Below are positions 36,043 to 45,770 of a stretch of 64,000 nt of DNA, in pieces (the first letter of the stretch is position 1; each line of letters opens with the position of its first letter). Under the pieces are notes generated by a model. It had not been told where the DNA came from and made no database searches. It saw only the letters and a program-made list of their open reading frames with translations. A program made the position numbers and the translations under genes. Source of the stretch: Sphingobacterium siyangense (GTDB lineage: Bacteria > Bacteroidota > Bacteroidia > Sphingobacteriales > Sphingobacteriaceae); assembly GCF_007830445.1 (NCBI RefSeq), contig NZ_VLKR01000021.1, forward strand, positions 1 to 64,000, read 5' to 3'.

Positions 36043-37287
36043 ATGATGAAAAATGCCTTATTAAAGCTGTCTTTTTTGGTTTCTATTGTTGTTTTTGTTT
36101 CTTGTGGGAATTCTTTGAAGTCTGTACAAGGTAATAAAAGTGCAGGGAACAGCATTGTAGCTGATGTAACGAGCAAAGCTGTCGTGCCGGGTGCAGATCA
36201 ACTTGCTTTGTATCTACCCCAGTTAAAAGGTAAAAAAGTTGGGATCATGGGAAATCAGACTTCCATTGTTGGGCCCGATAAAAGGCATCTTGTGGACGTC
36301 TTGCTCGAGAATAAAGTAGATTTAAAATTTGCTTTTGCTCCTGAACATGGATTTCGGGGGAATGTAGAACGTGGCGAGAAGTTTGGAAATGATATTGATC
36401 AGAAAACAGGTTTACCGCTATTTACATTATATGGGGGAAATAAGAAACAGGATTCGATTGTCAATTCCATCGATGTTATGATTTTCGATCTACAGGATGT
36501 CGGAGCGCGTTTTTACACTTATATCACTTCCTTACATCGTGTGATGGAGCTTTGTGCAAAACATAACAAGAAATTAATTGTATTAGATCGCCCAAATCCA
36601 AATGGAGATCAGGTCGACGGCCCAGTAAGGAATGATGATAAGTTTAAATCCGATGTTTCTTGGCATAAAATAGCGATGATCCATGGCTTGACCATTGGTG
36701 AACTTGCGCAGATGATCAATGGAGAGCATTGGCTGGAAAATGGACGTCAAGCTGATATACAGATTGTAACGGTTCAAAATTGGGATCACAGCATGCCGTA
36801 TGACTTGCCTGTGGTTCCGTCTCCAAGTTTGCCTAATTCTCTTTCTGTTCGTTTATACCTTTCGCTTTGTCTGTTTGAAGGTACGGATATTTCCGTTGGA
36901 CGGGGGACAGACTGGCCGTTCCAAATCTTGGGATATACAAATCCTGTGTATGGCAATTTTATGTTTACCCCTGGTGACCGCCATGGAATGACTAAACATG
37001 TTGAGGGAAAAGGTGCAACGAATTATGGTATAGACTTACGAGATTTGGAACCGGAAAAGCAAAAATTCACCTTAAAATATCTGTTGGATTTTTACCAAAA
37101 GACACCGGATAAGTCGACTTTCTTTGCGCGGCCTGATTTTTTTGATAAGCTGGCAGGTACGGATCAGTTGCGCAAACAGATTCTTGCCGGTGAATCCGAA
37201 GCGCAGATTCGTGCTTCTTGGTCTGATGACTTGAAAGCTTATAAGCAAATGCGTAAAAAGTATTTGTTATATACTGATTTTGAATAG
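36043..37287 (+). CDS. namZ: Exo-beta-N-acetylmuramidase NamZ (DUF1343, GH171)
   Basis: 414 aa with a lipoprotein-like signal (LSFLVSIVVFVSCG). NamZ removes terminal MurNAc from the non-reducing end of peptidoglycan glycan. All family blocks are present: KVGIMGNQTSIVG, FAFAPEHGFRGNVERG, FDLQDVGARFYTYITSLHRV, LIVLDRPNPNGDQVDGPV, LPVVPSPSLPNSLSVRLYLS and FEGTDISVGRGTDWPFQILG. It heads a six-gene operon with susC, susD and GH18; the MurNAc it frees suits MurQ and the SSS symporter encoded further down. ATG 36046 is an equally possible start. Confidence 0.93.
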   Translation: MMKNALLKLSFLVSIVVFVSCGNSLKSVQGNKSAGNSIVADVTSKAVVPGADQLALYLPQLKGKKVGIMGNQTSIVGPDKRHLVDVLLENKVDLKFAFAPEHGFRGNVERGEKFGNDIDQKTGLPLFTLYGGNKKQDSIVNSIDVMIFDLQDVGARFYTYITSLHRVMELCAKHNKKLIVLDRPNPNGDQVDGPVRNDDKFKSDVSWHKIAMIHGLTIGELAQMINGEHWLENGRQADIQIVTVQNWDHSMPYDLPVVPSPSLPNSLSVRLYLSLCLFEGTDISVGRGTDWPFQILGYTNPVYGNFMFTPGDRHGMTKHVEGKGATNYGIDLRDLEPEKQKFTLKYLLDFYQKTPDKSTFFARPDFFDKLAGTDQLRKQILAGESEAQIRASWSDDLKAYKQMRKKYLLYTDFE

Positions 37288-37338
37288 CAATAACTAACAA
37301 TATTAACTAGAATCATTTATTTTAAAACTCTATAATCA

Positions 37339-40300
37339 ATGCGGAAATTTGTACTATTTTCTGTTGCTTTTGGCTTGAGTTTTCCTTCTGAATCCTATTC
37401 TTTTACAAAAAAGGAAGGTACTTTGAAGAGCGATAATTTAACCAATGTTCTTTTAAGTTCTTCTGCAAAAAGTGCGATTCAAAATACGGTGCAAGGTACT
37501 GTAACGGATGGAAAAGGTCCAGTCTCTGAAGTAAGCGTGTCTGTGGTTGGTGGTAATGCGTCAACAAAGACCGATGCTCAAGGACATTTTAAGATTACAG
37601 CTGCCGTGGGGAGCAAGTTACGTTTTTCATCTGTGGGATATGTAACACGCGAGGTTCCAGTGACTTCGAACTTGTTGAATGTGACGTTGGTCGGTGATCA
37701 ACAAACATTGGATGAAGTGGTTGTAACCGCTTTGGGTATTGAGCGCTCAAAGAAAAATCTGACTTATTCCGTACAAAAAGTTACCGGAGATGATTTAAGA
37801 AAATCAAATCAAGGTAATATCGTGAATGCATTGCAGGGACAAGTCGCTGGGGCGCAGATATCATCGTCCGGAGGATCTCCAGGTTTGCCATCTGAAATCA
37901 TATTAAGAGGGTCTACTTCCTTATCTGGAGATAATCAACCTCTGATGATTATTGATGGTATTCGTGTCAGTAATGCGTCGATTAATGGTAGTGTAAATAG
38001 ACTTGCGGATTTTAATCCGGATGATATTGAAGATATTTCGATTTTAAAAGGGGCCGCGGCTGCAGCTCTTTATGGTATTGATGCCGCTTCTGGAGCTATT
38101 GTAATTACGACAAAAAAAGGCAAAGCAGGCGTTATGCAGATTAATGCTGGATATAAGGCATTTGTTGAGACAATGGGGAGGCTTCCACGTCAACAAAATA
38201 TTTATACAACAGGGACTGGGGGGACATATAGCCAAGCAACTACTTCTTCCTGGGGACGGAAATTTAGGTCCGATGAAGCTATTTACGATAATTTAGAGCG
38301 TTTTTTTCAAACCGGAGTGACGCACGATGCGGTATTCAATGTTAACGGAGGGGCAGACAAATTCAATTATTATATGTCTGGAAATTATAGGAATCAAGGT
38401 TCTATGATTCCTAACACCGACAATGATAAATTTTCGTATTTAATAAAAGGTACTGCGAAATTGCTAAGTAATTTGGAACTGACTGCTTCGGCAAATTATA
38501 TAAAAAATAATTTGAAAGAGGGGCTTGTTGGTGGTAGCTCGGGGGGGTGGATCAATAGTATTCTACGCTATCCATTGGCTTATGATATTTTGGATTATCA
38601 GTATGAGAATGGTGATCCGCATTACGCTTATTTTGAAACAGGAAAGGAAAACGAAGCAATTATCTCGCCGATGTGGTCGGTGATGAATAACCCTCGGTTT
38701 AATAATACTGAGCGGACTGTTATAAACGGTAATTTGGTCTATAAACCTTTGAATTGGATTAACTTGAATTATCGAATTGGACAGGATTATTTTAATCAAA
38801 GCTATAAATACGCTGTTAAGCCAGGTACTCCGGGTGAAAATTATACAGGGTATATTTCACAATCTAATGGAAATTACAAGAATTTTACACAGATGTTAAA
38901 CGCGACTTTTGATCGCAAATTCTTGGAAGATTTTAGAACGACTTTGCTGTTGGGAGGTACAGAAGAATATTACGAGGCAAAATCAATCGCCCAGAGCGGA
39001 ACGGGCTTTCTAAATCCGGATTTAGTTTCTATAAACAATATTGATCCGACAGTACTTAAGACAACTGAATCTAATCCTCGTCGAAGAAGGTATGCCTTAT
39101 ATGGTGATTTCCGTTTGGAATATAGAAACCTTTTAACTTTGGGGATTACGGGAAGAAATGATTGGACTTCTACTTTGTCAGAAGAAAATAGACAATTCTT
39201 TTCACCTTCTTATTCGGGGAGCTTTACTTATTCTGAGCTGTTTGAAAATAAAAATGATTGGTATGGAAAATTGCGGGTTAGCTATGCAAAGGTCGGTAAA
39301 GATGCCCCAATATATGCTACAAATACCAATTTAATCCAGAATCCAGGGTTAGGAGGTGGTTTTATTATTAATAGTACAGGAGGAAATCCATATCTTAAGC
39401 CTGAAAGAACGACAGAGTTTGAAATCGGGACTGAACTGCGCATGTTGAAAAATAGGCTTAGTGTGGATTTCGCCTATTATAATAAAAAATCTATTGACCA
39501 GATTATTACAGCTCGGGTGCCTTTGCCTACAGGGTATGTTATTCAAACATTTAATGCAGGTAGCTTGCGTAATAAAGGTATTGAAGTATCAGTGTCAGGG
39601 AGTCCGGTCAAAAAGGAAAATTTTGAATGGAAATCAACGGTCAATGCCTGGAAAAACAATTCTAAAATGTTAGAATTTCCTGGGCAGATTACGACTTTTC
39701 CCTATACTAATGCGCAATTATCTGCGGGGAAGGCAGCTTCTGTGTTAGGTGAGCCTGTTTTAGGGATTGTTGGGACAGATTATAAACGTACTGAAGAGGG
39801 GTATGTAATAGTCGGAGAGGATGGATTGCCTGTAATAGAAAGTGGTGAAACTTATATTGGGAATAGAGAGCCAGAGTTTAATATCGGTTGGATCAATAAT
39901 TTTCGCTATAAAAGCTTCAGTTTATCATTCCTTTGGGATTTCAGATTTGGCGGAGATATTTTAAATGCTTCTCGTCAACAGATGATGTCTTCAGGTATTG
40001 CCTATGATATTGGTGAATGGAGAGATAAGGAATTTGTGTTTGATGGTGTTGTTGAACAGGCTGATGGGTCATACGTGAAAAACGCGAAGTCAGTGACGTT
40101 GGATTATAATTATTTTGTGAATAATTATGCTGCTGTAGGAACAAATTTTATAGAGAAGGTCAATTGGGCGAGATTACGTTATGTGACCTTGAGTTATAAT
40201 TTACCGAAAGCCTTTACCAATCGTTATAAGCTCGGTAATGTTGCGCTTGAATTTTCTGCGCAGAATCCATTAATTTTTACCAATTATTCTGGTGGAGACC

Positions 40301-40419
40301 CTGAAGTAAATAGTGCTGGTCCCAATGCGGGAGGGACGGGTGCAAGTACTATGGGGGTTGATTATGGGGCCATACCATTGCCTAAGTCCTATTCTTTTGG
40401 TATAAACTTCACATTTTAA
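37339..40419 (+). CDS. SusC/RagA-family TonB-linked transporter (locus unit 2)
   Basis: 1026 aa. A signal peptide (FVLFSVAFGLSFPSESYSF) precedes an unusually long spacer (about 20-48) before the regulatory domain (VQGTVTDGKGPVSEVSVSVV). Then come TonB-box-like LDEVVVTALGIERSKKN, plug (GQVAGAQISSSGGSPGLPSE, PLMIIDGIRVSNAS) and a barrel ending INFTF. It is related to but clearly distinct from the SusC at 30186, so the locus has two importers, perhaps for different fragment sizes. It sits 51 bp after namZ and 11 bp before its SusD. Confidence 0.94.
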   Translation: MRKFVLFSVAFGLSFPSESYSFTKKEGTLKSDNLTNVLLSSSAKSAIQNTVQGTVTDGKGPVSEVSVSVVGGNASTKTDAQGHFKITAAVGSKLRFSSVGYVTREVPVTSNLLNVTLVGDQQTLDEVVVTALGIERSKKNLTYSVQKVTGDDLRKSNQGNIVNALQGQVAGAQISSSGGSPGLPSEIILRGSTSLSGDNQPLMIIDGIRVSNASINGSVNRLADFNPDDIEDISILKGAAAAALYGIDAASGAIVITTKKGKAGVMQINAGYKAFVETMGRLPRQQNIYTTGTGGTYSQATTSSWGRKFRSDEAIYDNLERFFQTGVTHDAVFNVNGGADKFNYYMSGNYRNQGSMIPNTDNDKFSYLIKGTAKLLSNLELTASANYIKNNLKEGLVGGSSGGWINSILRYPLAYDILDYQYENGDPHYAYFETGKENEAIISPMWSVMNNPRFNNTERTVINGNLVYKPLNWINLNYRIGQDYFNQSYKYAVKPGTPGENYTGYISQSNGNYKNFTQMLNATFDRKFLEDFRTTLLLGGTEEYYEAKSIAQSGTGFLNPDLVSINNIDPTVLKTTESNPRRRRYALYGDFRLEYRNLLTLGITGRNDWTSTLSEENRQFFSPSYSGSFTYSELFENKNDWYGKLRVSYAKVGKDAPIYATNTNLIQNPGLGGGFIINSTGGNPYLKPERTTEFEIGTELRMLKNRLSVDFAYYNKKSIDQIITARVPLPTGYVIQTFNAGSLRNKGIEVSVSGSPVKKENFEWKSTVNAWKNNSKMLEFPGQITTFPYTNAQLSAGKAASVLGEPVLGIVGTDYKRTEEGYVIVGEDGLPVIESGETYIGNREPEFNIGWINNFRYKSFSLSFLWDFRFGGDILNASRQQMMSSGIAYDIGEWRDKEFVFDGVVEQADGSYVKNAKSVTLDYNYFVNNYAAVGTNFIEKVNWARLRYVTLSYNLPKAFTNRYKLGNVALEFSAQNPLIFTNYSGGDPEVNSAGPNAGGTGASTMGVDYGAIPLPKSYSFGINFTF

Positions 40420-40430
40420 GTTGATTAATT

Positions 40431-41954
40431 ATGAATAAGTCTATAAAAAATATTTTCGCAATGTTGCTGGTTACGAGTGCATTCGCTGCATGTAGTGACA
40501 AGTTGGATATTAATACTAATCCGGTGCAACCTGTGACAACCTCGTCCAATTTACGCCTTCCGGGAGTTTTGGGCAACATGGCATATCATCTGTATTCGCA
40601 CGCACGATTCTCGGTTTACCATAGTTATTATTTTACAAACCGTTTGGGAAGTACGAGGGCGATAGAAGATACTTGGAACTATAACAGTATAACACGGATG
40701 GGAGCCTGGAGATGGCATTACTATGATGTTGGATCTAATGTAAACGGATTGATTGAGAGGGCGATAGAGGAAGGTTCTACTAATTATTTGGGTGTTGCTA
40801 AGATTATGCTGGCATTTTCATATCTAACTGCAACGGATAGTTTTGGAGATATGCCTTTCACGGAGGCCTATTCAGGCTCATATTACCCCAAATATGATAC
40901 GCAAGAAACTATATATGCTGGAATAGCCAATTTATTGGATGAAGGAGTGGCGGCCTTGGATCAAGAGAGTAATAAATCTCTCGTTATGAATTCGGCTTCT
41001 GATTTGGTGTATGCGGGAGATTTGCAAAAATGGAAAGCATTTGCATTTGCCGTTAAATCCAGGATGTTGCTGCACACAGCTAATTTTACAAATAATTATG
41101 ATGCTGTTATCAGTAATGTAAATATAGCATTGTCAAACTTTGATGATGCTATGATTAAGTATCCGGAATCGAGTTCGGATTTGTGGGAGAAAAATCTTTG
41201 GGGTGAAACTGCGGCACAGCCAGAATGGCAATTTGCTGATATAAAAAATATTAGTGCGAATTCTTTGCCAACGGATTTTTTGATGAATGCATTAACCATA
41301 GATGCTGTGGCAGGAAAATATGACCCTAGACTTTATGCGTTAACGACACCTGGGGAGAATAAAAAATATTTAGGAGCCAAAGAGTCAGAGGGGCTGTCGG
41401 ATTTGAACCTGCCGACCGGAACTACTTATAAGGATTTTGCAACTTTGACCGGAGGTTTTTGGACGGCGGATAAATCACCATATCCTTTTATTTTGAAGGA
41501 AGAACTTTACTTTATAAAAGCTGAAGCTGAATTTTATAAAGGTAATGCAACAGCAGCGTTTGAAGCTTGGAAGCAGGGAGTGAAGATCAATTTTAGTAGG
41601 TTGGGAATAGCTGACGGGGAATCATTGAATTATCTAAGTTCCTCGAAAGTCCCGCAGGATGCTGGAGAGTTGAAAATCTCGGATATTATGATGCAAAAAT
41701 GGTTGGCTTTGTATCTACAGAGTGAAACGTGGGTTGATATGAGAAGGTACAATTACAGTGCTACTGCTTATCCTGGGGTTTATTATCCGAAAAATGCGTT
41801 AAAAGAGTGGGGGGGGCGTAATATCCAACGATTCCCATACGATCCGCAAACGGAATATGTCTATAATCCACAGGAAATCGCTCGATTGGGGGCTACTGCG
41901 CGTGATTGGTGTTTTAATCCTGTATGGTGGGCGGAAAAATCAACTTTAAAATAG
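40431..41954 (+). CDS. SusD-like_2 surface lipoprotein (locus unit 2)
   Basis: 507 aa. Lipoprotein signal with lipobox FAAC; mature N-terminus DKLDINTNPVQPVTTSSNLR typical of SusD-like_2. Blocks AKIMLAFSYLTATDSFGDMP (about 123) and ILKEELYFIKAEAEFYKGNA (about 355) mark the helical scaffold. Partner of the SusC at 37339. The protein should face outward and bind glycan; the ligand is inferred only from neighbours. Confidence 0.92.
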   Translation: MNKSIKNIFAMLLVTSAFAACSDKLDINTNPVQPVTTSSNLRLPGVLGNMAYHLYSHARFSVYHSYYFTNRLGSTRAIEDTWNYNSITRMGAWRWHYYDVGSNVNGLIERAIEEGSTNYLGVAKIMLAFSYLTATDSFGDMPFTEAYSGSYYPKYDTQETIYAGIANLLDEGVAALDQESNKSLVMNSASDLVYAGDLQKWKAFAFAVKSRMLLHTANFTNNYDAVISNVNIALSNFDDAMIKYPESSSDLWEKNLWGETAAQPEWQFADIKNISANSLPTDFLMNALTIDAVAGKYDPRLYALTTPGENKKYLGAKESEGLSDLNLPTGTTYKDFATLTGGFWTADKSPYPFILKEELYFIKAEAEFYKGNATAAFEAWKQGVKINFSRLGIADGESLNYLSSSKVPQDAGELKISDIMMQKWLALYLQSETWVDMRRYNYSATAYPGVYYPKNALKEWGGRNIQRFPYDPQTEYVYNPQEIARLGATARDWCFNPVWWAEKSTLK

Positions 41955-41961
41955 AAATAAT

Positions 41962-42747
41962 ATGAAGTCTTATATATTCAAAACTCTTCTTTATTTGCTT
42001 GGTGCAGTCTCTGTTGTGAGTTGCAAAAGAAATGATCCTATTGGGGATTTAGGTGAAACAAATGGACAGTATGTCGCTATGTTAAATGTTTCTTATGATA
42101 TTAATAAACCCGTGTTTGGAGATACCTTGACGGTGACAGCATCAACATGGCAACGTGATGATAAAATTTCGTCCTTAGAAATGACGGAGACGGTCGTACA
42201 GAAATTTGGTGTTAATCTAACCTTGCAAAAGGGAACAGTATTAAATACGAATGATTTGGAATCGTCAGCATCAACATTGGTCGTGACAGATACTATTTTA
42301 AATAAAGTACCTTGGTTTTCTATTAAGAATGATAACGATCAATTGAATGCTTATTTTGAAACGGTTACCAATAATTACATTGTTAGGGCTAAGTACCCAT
42401 TTGAATTAAATGAAGGTCATTATCCTAATGATAATACTTTGATAGAGAATTTAAAAGATGTGGATTTTGAAGTGTTGAAATCAATCTTAGCTTATCGTAT
42501 TAAGGCAGATGATTACAGGTTGTTGTATCCTGATGCACCTTCAACGGATTTTACTTCTGGAGGGGTTTATGATTTAACACAGGCCGGAATTAATAATCTC
42601 AAGTCAACACTGACGAAAAAGATGTTGTCGATTGTCTTGGCGAGCTGTGCCAAGTCAGGTACCTTTCATGTTGATATTGTAACTAATGTTTATACCGCGA
42701 CAGGGGCTTCTCGTTCTGTTACGCGAAACTTTCAAACGAATCTGTAG
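41962..42747 (+). CDS. Hypothetical surface lipoprotein of the locus
   Basis: 261 aa. Lipoprotein signal LLYLLGAVSVVSCKRND with mature Cys about residue 21, followed by Asp (+ negatively charged residues nearby), as in surface-exposed lipoproteins of this phylum. The body is beta-rich (GDTLTVTASTWQRDDKISSL). I do not recognise a family; it occupies the place of SusE-like glycan-binding proteins in other loci. It lies 7 bp after susD and 2 bp before the PKD gene, so it is co-transcribed. Confidence 0.75.
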   Translation: MKSYIFKTLLYLLGAVSVVSCKRNDPIGDLGETNGQYVAMLNVSYDINKPVFGDTLTVTASTWQRDDKISSLEMTETVVQKFGVNLTLQKGTVLNTNDLESSASTLVVTDTILNKVPWFSIKNDNDQLNAYFETVTNNYIVRAKYPFELNEGHYPNDNTLIENLKDVDFEVLKSILAYRIKADDYRLLYPDAPSTDFTSGGVYDLTQAGINNLKSTLTKKMLSIVLASCAKSGTFHVDIVTNVYTATGASRSVTRNFQTNL

Positions 42748-42749
42748 CT

Positions 42750-44333
42750 ATGAAAAAGTGTAATATTTTTTTTATAATTCTATTATTGCTGACTGTCTTT
42801 AGTTGTAATAAAGATACGGTTTCTTATATAGATCCCGCCGGAAATTATGCGGTCAATTTTGATTTTCCTAGTGGAAATGTTACCGCTCCGGCTAAGGTTG
42901 TTTTAATTAACCGTTCAAAATATTCTGATAAGTATCAATGGGATTTTCAAGATGCTCAAAGTATTTCTAAGGATGGTAATCCTACGGATATTAGCTCGTC
43001 AAGTCAGATAGTTCCTGATACCTTGTATTACGAGGTTCCGGGGACATATGAAGTTAAATTGACAGCTTGGCAAGGCGAAAAATCTGAGTCATTAACGAAA
43101 ACGTTGGTGGTTACTAAGATGCAACCAAAGATCGTAGTCCCAGAGAATATAGGTGTTTATTTGAAGGTGGGCTTTTCTGTTGAAGCTTTTGCTTATCCGG
43201 GTAAGACACTCACGTATGCATGGGATTTTGGGGAGGGTGGAACGTCGACCGAAGCAAATCCCGTTGTGATGTTTCAGACAGAAGGAGAGCATATCGTTAG
43301 GCTGACGATTAATGATGGAGAGGAGTCGCTTTCTACTGAAGTTACAGTTCAAGTAATGGGGGAACTTGCGCAATCGTTGTATTTTACGGATGTTAAAACA
43401 GGAAAGCTGTTTCGGTACGCATTTAAAGAGAAAAGTATACCTACGTTAGATGGGTACAATGTTTCTTTAGGGGTGCACCCAATGGCAATGCAGGTTTTTA
43501 ATAATAGGGTGTATATTTCTGATGCAGGAAATAATATCTATTTCGCTACAGCAGCAGGTGACGGACGGATTTTCTCGGTCGATCTTAAAGGAGAAAATGA
43601 GAAGGTGCTAGGTCGTAATACTGTGTCTACTACTTCTGGTTATCAGTATGATCCATTCAATTTTGTTATTGACTCTGCTTCCGCTATGTTGTTTTATACT
43701 GGCCGAAACTTTAATATATTCGGCATTTCTGTGACATCAGATAACATTACATTGCCGACTACTCAGCGCATGGGTATTGTTGCAGCCAATGCAGGCGTTT
43801 CTTCTGTCTATAATTGGATTGATGGTGGGGTTCAGATTGTTGGTTCAGAACTTTGGTATTCGAAACAGGCAAATGGTAAGGGGCTCTATAAATTTAATTT
43901 GAGTACAAATACTTTTATAAGCCGCTTAAGCGCATTTGATAACTTTAGTATTCGGAATTTTATTGTGGATCAAGTGAATAGTAAAATCTACTTCGTCTTA
44001 AATAATGCTTCTGGCAGTTATCAAACCGGATTGTATCGATCAAATTTGGATGGTTCTAGTATACAGTTGATCGATGAGTTAGAAGGTTTCTCAATAGAGG
44101 GGTCGGGGACAGAAATTGCTTTGATCACTTCGTTGGCAATCGATAGAAATATAGCTGGTTATTTGTATTATGGATATCGTTCATCTACTGATGTAGGGAC
44201 AACTGGAAGCGTGATTGGCACTGGAGCAAATTCTGGTATAAAGCGTTATAAACTGGATGGTTCTAAACAAGCTGAATTCCTTTTAAAGGGCTATATTCCA
44301 TATGGTATAGCGATGGATTATGTAAAAAGATAG
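42750..44333 (+). CDS. PKD-domain lipoprotein with a beta-propeller-like C-terminus
   Basis: 527 aa. Lipoprotein signal FFIILLLLTVFSCNKD. Two PKD domains: about 25-125 (YQWDFQD, then PGTYEVKLTAWQGEKSE) and about 128-205 (LTYAWDFGEGGTSTEANPVV, GEHIVRLTINDGEES). The rest (about 210-527) has repeated strands like those of YWTD/NHL propellers (QSLYFTDVKTGKLFRYAFKE; NNRVYISDAGNNIYFA; NGKGLYKFNLSTN; QTGLYRSNLDGSSIQLIDEL; SGIKRYKLDGSKQAEFLLKG). No catalytic motif. It likely binds a polymer at the surface, presenting it to GH18 or the SusC/D pair. That role is inferred. Confidence 0.82.
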   Translation: MKKCNIFFIILLLLTVFSCNKDTVSYIDPAGNYAVNFDFPSGNVTAPAKVVLINRSKYSDKYQWDFQDAQSISKDGNPTDISSSSQIVPDTLYYEVPGTYEVKLTAWQGEKSESLTKTLVVTKMQPKIVVPENIGVYLKVGFSVEAFAYPGKTLTYAWDFGEGGTSTEANPVVMFQTEGEHIVRLTINDGEESLSTEVTVQVMGELAQSLYFTDVKTGKLFRYAFKEKSIPTLDGYNVSLGVHPMAMQVFNNRVYISDAGNNIYFATAAGDGRIFSVDLKGENEKVLGRNTVSTTSGYQYDPFNFVIDSASAMLFYTGRNFNIFGISVTSDNITLPTTQRMGIVAANAGVSSVYNWIDGGVQIVGSELWYSKQANGKGLYKFNLSTNTFISRLSAFDNFSIRNFIVDQVNSKIYFVLNNASGSYQTGLYRSNLDGSSIQLIDELEGFSIEGSGTEIALITSLAIDRNIAGYLYYGYRSSTDVGTTGSVIGTGANSGIKRYKLDGSKQAEFLLKGYIPYGIAMDYVKR

Positions 44334-44348
44334 TGTAAATTTCAAGAC

Positions 44349-45368
44349 ATGAAAAGATTGATATTAAGCCTTATTGTAGCTGCTGGACTGGTTTCTTGTA
44401 AAAAGGAAATAAATAAAGTCCCGGATAACTATGGTATAGAGACTGAAGAAGGGCCTACAGGCGACTATGTTTCAGATGTGAGTTTTAAGAATATCGGATA
44501 CTGCTATGCAAATACAGATCCGGCTACTGTAGATAGTGTGAAATTTAGCATGTTAACACATGTGCATTTTGCATTCTTATATCCAAAAACCGACGGTTCT
44601 CTGACGGCACTGACGAATGTTAGTAGATTTGTAGGGTTAAAAAATCTAGCAAAAGAACGTGGTGCCAAAGTAGCGATTTCATTGGGTGGGGATGCCGCTA
44701 TTTATCGTACTCTTGCTGCGGATGCGACAATCCGTAAAGTGTTTGTGGAGAATGTTGTACAGTTTGTAAGGACTTATAAATTAGATGGGGTAGATTTAGA
44801 TTGGGAGTATCCTTCGGCTGCAGAAGGTAGCGACGTAACAAATACATACTTAGTGAAAGAATTGGCTACTAAGCTCCATGCGTTGCATAAATATTTAAGT
44901 ATTGCCGTGACGGCAGGCTTGTATGCAGGGCCAATAAAAGAGGGGATTACAGAGGAGGTAATTGATCAGGTCGATTTTGTGAATCTGATGGCTTATGATG
45001 CGAGAGGGTTGGATCCAGCATCTCTAAATCATCACTCAACTTACACGATTGCACTCAAGGTTCTTGATGCTTGGCAAAATGATAAAGGCTTGCCGAAGGA
45101 AAAATCAGTTTTAGGGATCCCTTTATATGGTAAAGATGTTAATAATAACGCGATTAACTTTGGTACATTGCTGTCCAATGGGGCTAATCCGGATGAAGAC
45201 TCATATACTTTGGCTAATGTTATTTATTATTATAATGGTTTAAATACATTAAAACAGAAAGTAGGTTTAGCTAAAGAACGGGCTAATGGATTAATGTATT
45301 GGGAGATCAATCAAGACGCGAGTGGAAATGATTCGTTGATTAAAGCAGCTTCTTTGTTTATAGAATAG
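44349..45368 (+). CDS. GH18 chitinase / endo-beta-N-acetylglucosaminidase-like lipoprotein
   Basis: 339 aa. Lipoprotein signal (SLIVAAGLVSCKKE). A TIM barrel follows with the GH18 hallmark LDGVDLDWEYP (DxxDxDxE, catalytic Glu about 153), the strand motif VAISLGGD and VDFVNLMAYDARG (about 208). It ends with GLMYWEINQDASGN. GH18 enzymes cleave beta-1,4 bonds next to GlcNAc with substrate assistance from the N-acetyl group; chitin, N-glycan core and peptidoglycan-type chains are candidates. Last gene of the namZ operon; a terminator follows. Confidence 0.92.
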   Translation: MKRLILSLIVAAGLVSCKKEINKVPDNYGIETEEGPTGDYVSDVSFKNIGYCYANTDPATVDSVKFSMLTHVHFAFLYPKTDGSLTALTNVSRFVGLKNLAKERGAKVAISLGGDAAIYRTLAADATIRKVFVENVVQFVRTYKLDGVDLDWEYPSAAEGSDVTNTYLVKELATKLHALHKYLSIAVTAGLYAGPIKEGITEEVIDQVDFVNLMAYDARGLDPASLNHHSTYTIALKVLDAWQNDKGLPKEKSVLGIPLYGKDVNNNAINFGTLLSNGANPDEDSYTLANVIYYYNGLNTLKQKVGLAKERANGLMYWEINQDASGNDSLIKAASLFIE

Positions 45369-45631
45369 TGATTATGTGTTGGTTAATGAGCTTACTCTCC
45401 TTTTCGCATTGAGGTGATCTTCGTTGCCAGAATACACTGTCAAAAATGGATTTCAATACCAATATAGGCTAGATGAAAGAGTTTATTGTTGTTCACAATG
45501 GAACAAATCGGCATGCTGTCAGGTAAGGAGCTATTGTGACTGCGGTTCGTCAAGCTTAGATTGTGAACTATGTTTAGCGTAGTAGTGCGTAAACGACTGC
45601 ATGATCGCTTTCTTTCTATAGGCTTAATATG

Positions 45632-45658
45632 AGCCCTGTAGTTTCAAATTGCAGGGCT
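45632..45658 (+). terminator. Rho-independent terminator of the namZ-GH18 operon
   Basis: Stem AGCCCTG / CAGGGCT with a 13-nt loop, followed by TTTTTATAG. Confidence 0.7.
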
Positions 45659-45702
45659 TTTTATAGTATTTTTCTTTGTTTGAGTTTTTTTCTCAAATAT
45701 GT

Positions 45703-45755
45703 AATGCATAAAAACGCATTTTTATTTTATTGTTGCGCATAAAAACGCTATTTTT
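45703..45755. promoter_or_regulatory. Two copies of the shared ATAAAAACGC motif
   Basis: AATGCATAAAAACGCATTTT (45703-45722) and TGCGCATAAAAACGCTATTT (45734-45753), 31 bp apart (about three turns), just upstream of the metallophosphatase-GH9-MurQ-symporter operon. The core also occurs, reversed, at 29979-29990 and, in variant form, at 36002. Suggests one regulator for the whole locus. Confidence 0.5.
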
Positions 45756-45770
45756 AAGAAAACATTACGC

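Larger units (their letters stand above)
45369..45770. other. Intergenic region after GH18 and before the metallophosphatase
   Basis: About 400 bp without a credible gene; it holds the terminator at 45632-45658 and the candidate regulatory sites at 45703-45755. The first 260 bp show nothing recognisable. Confidence 0.6.
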
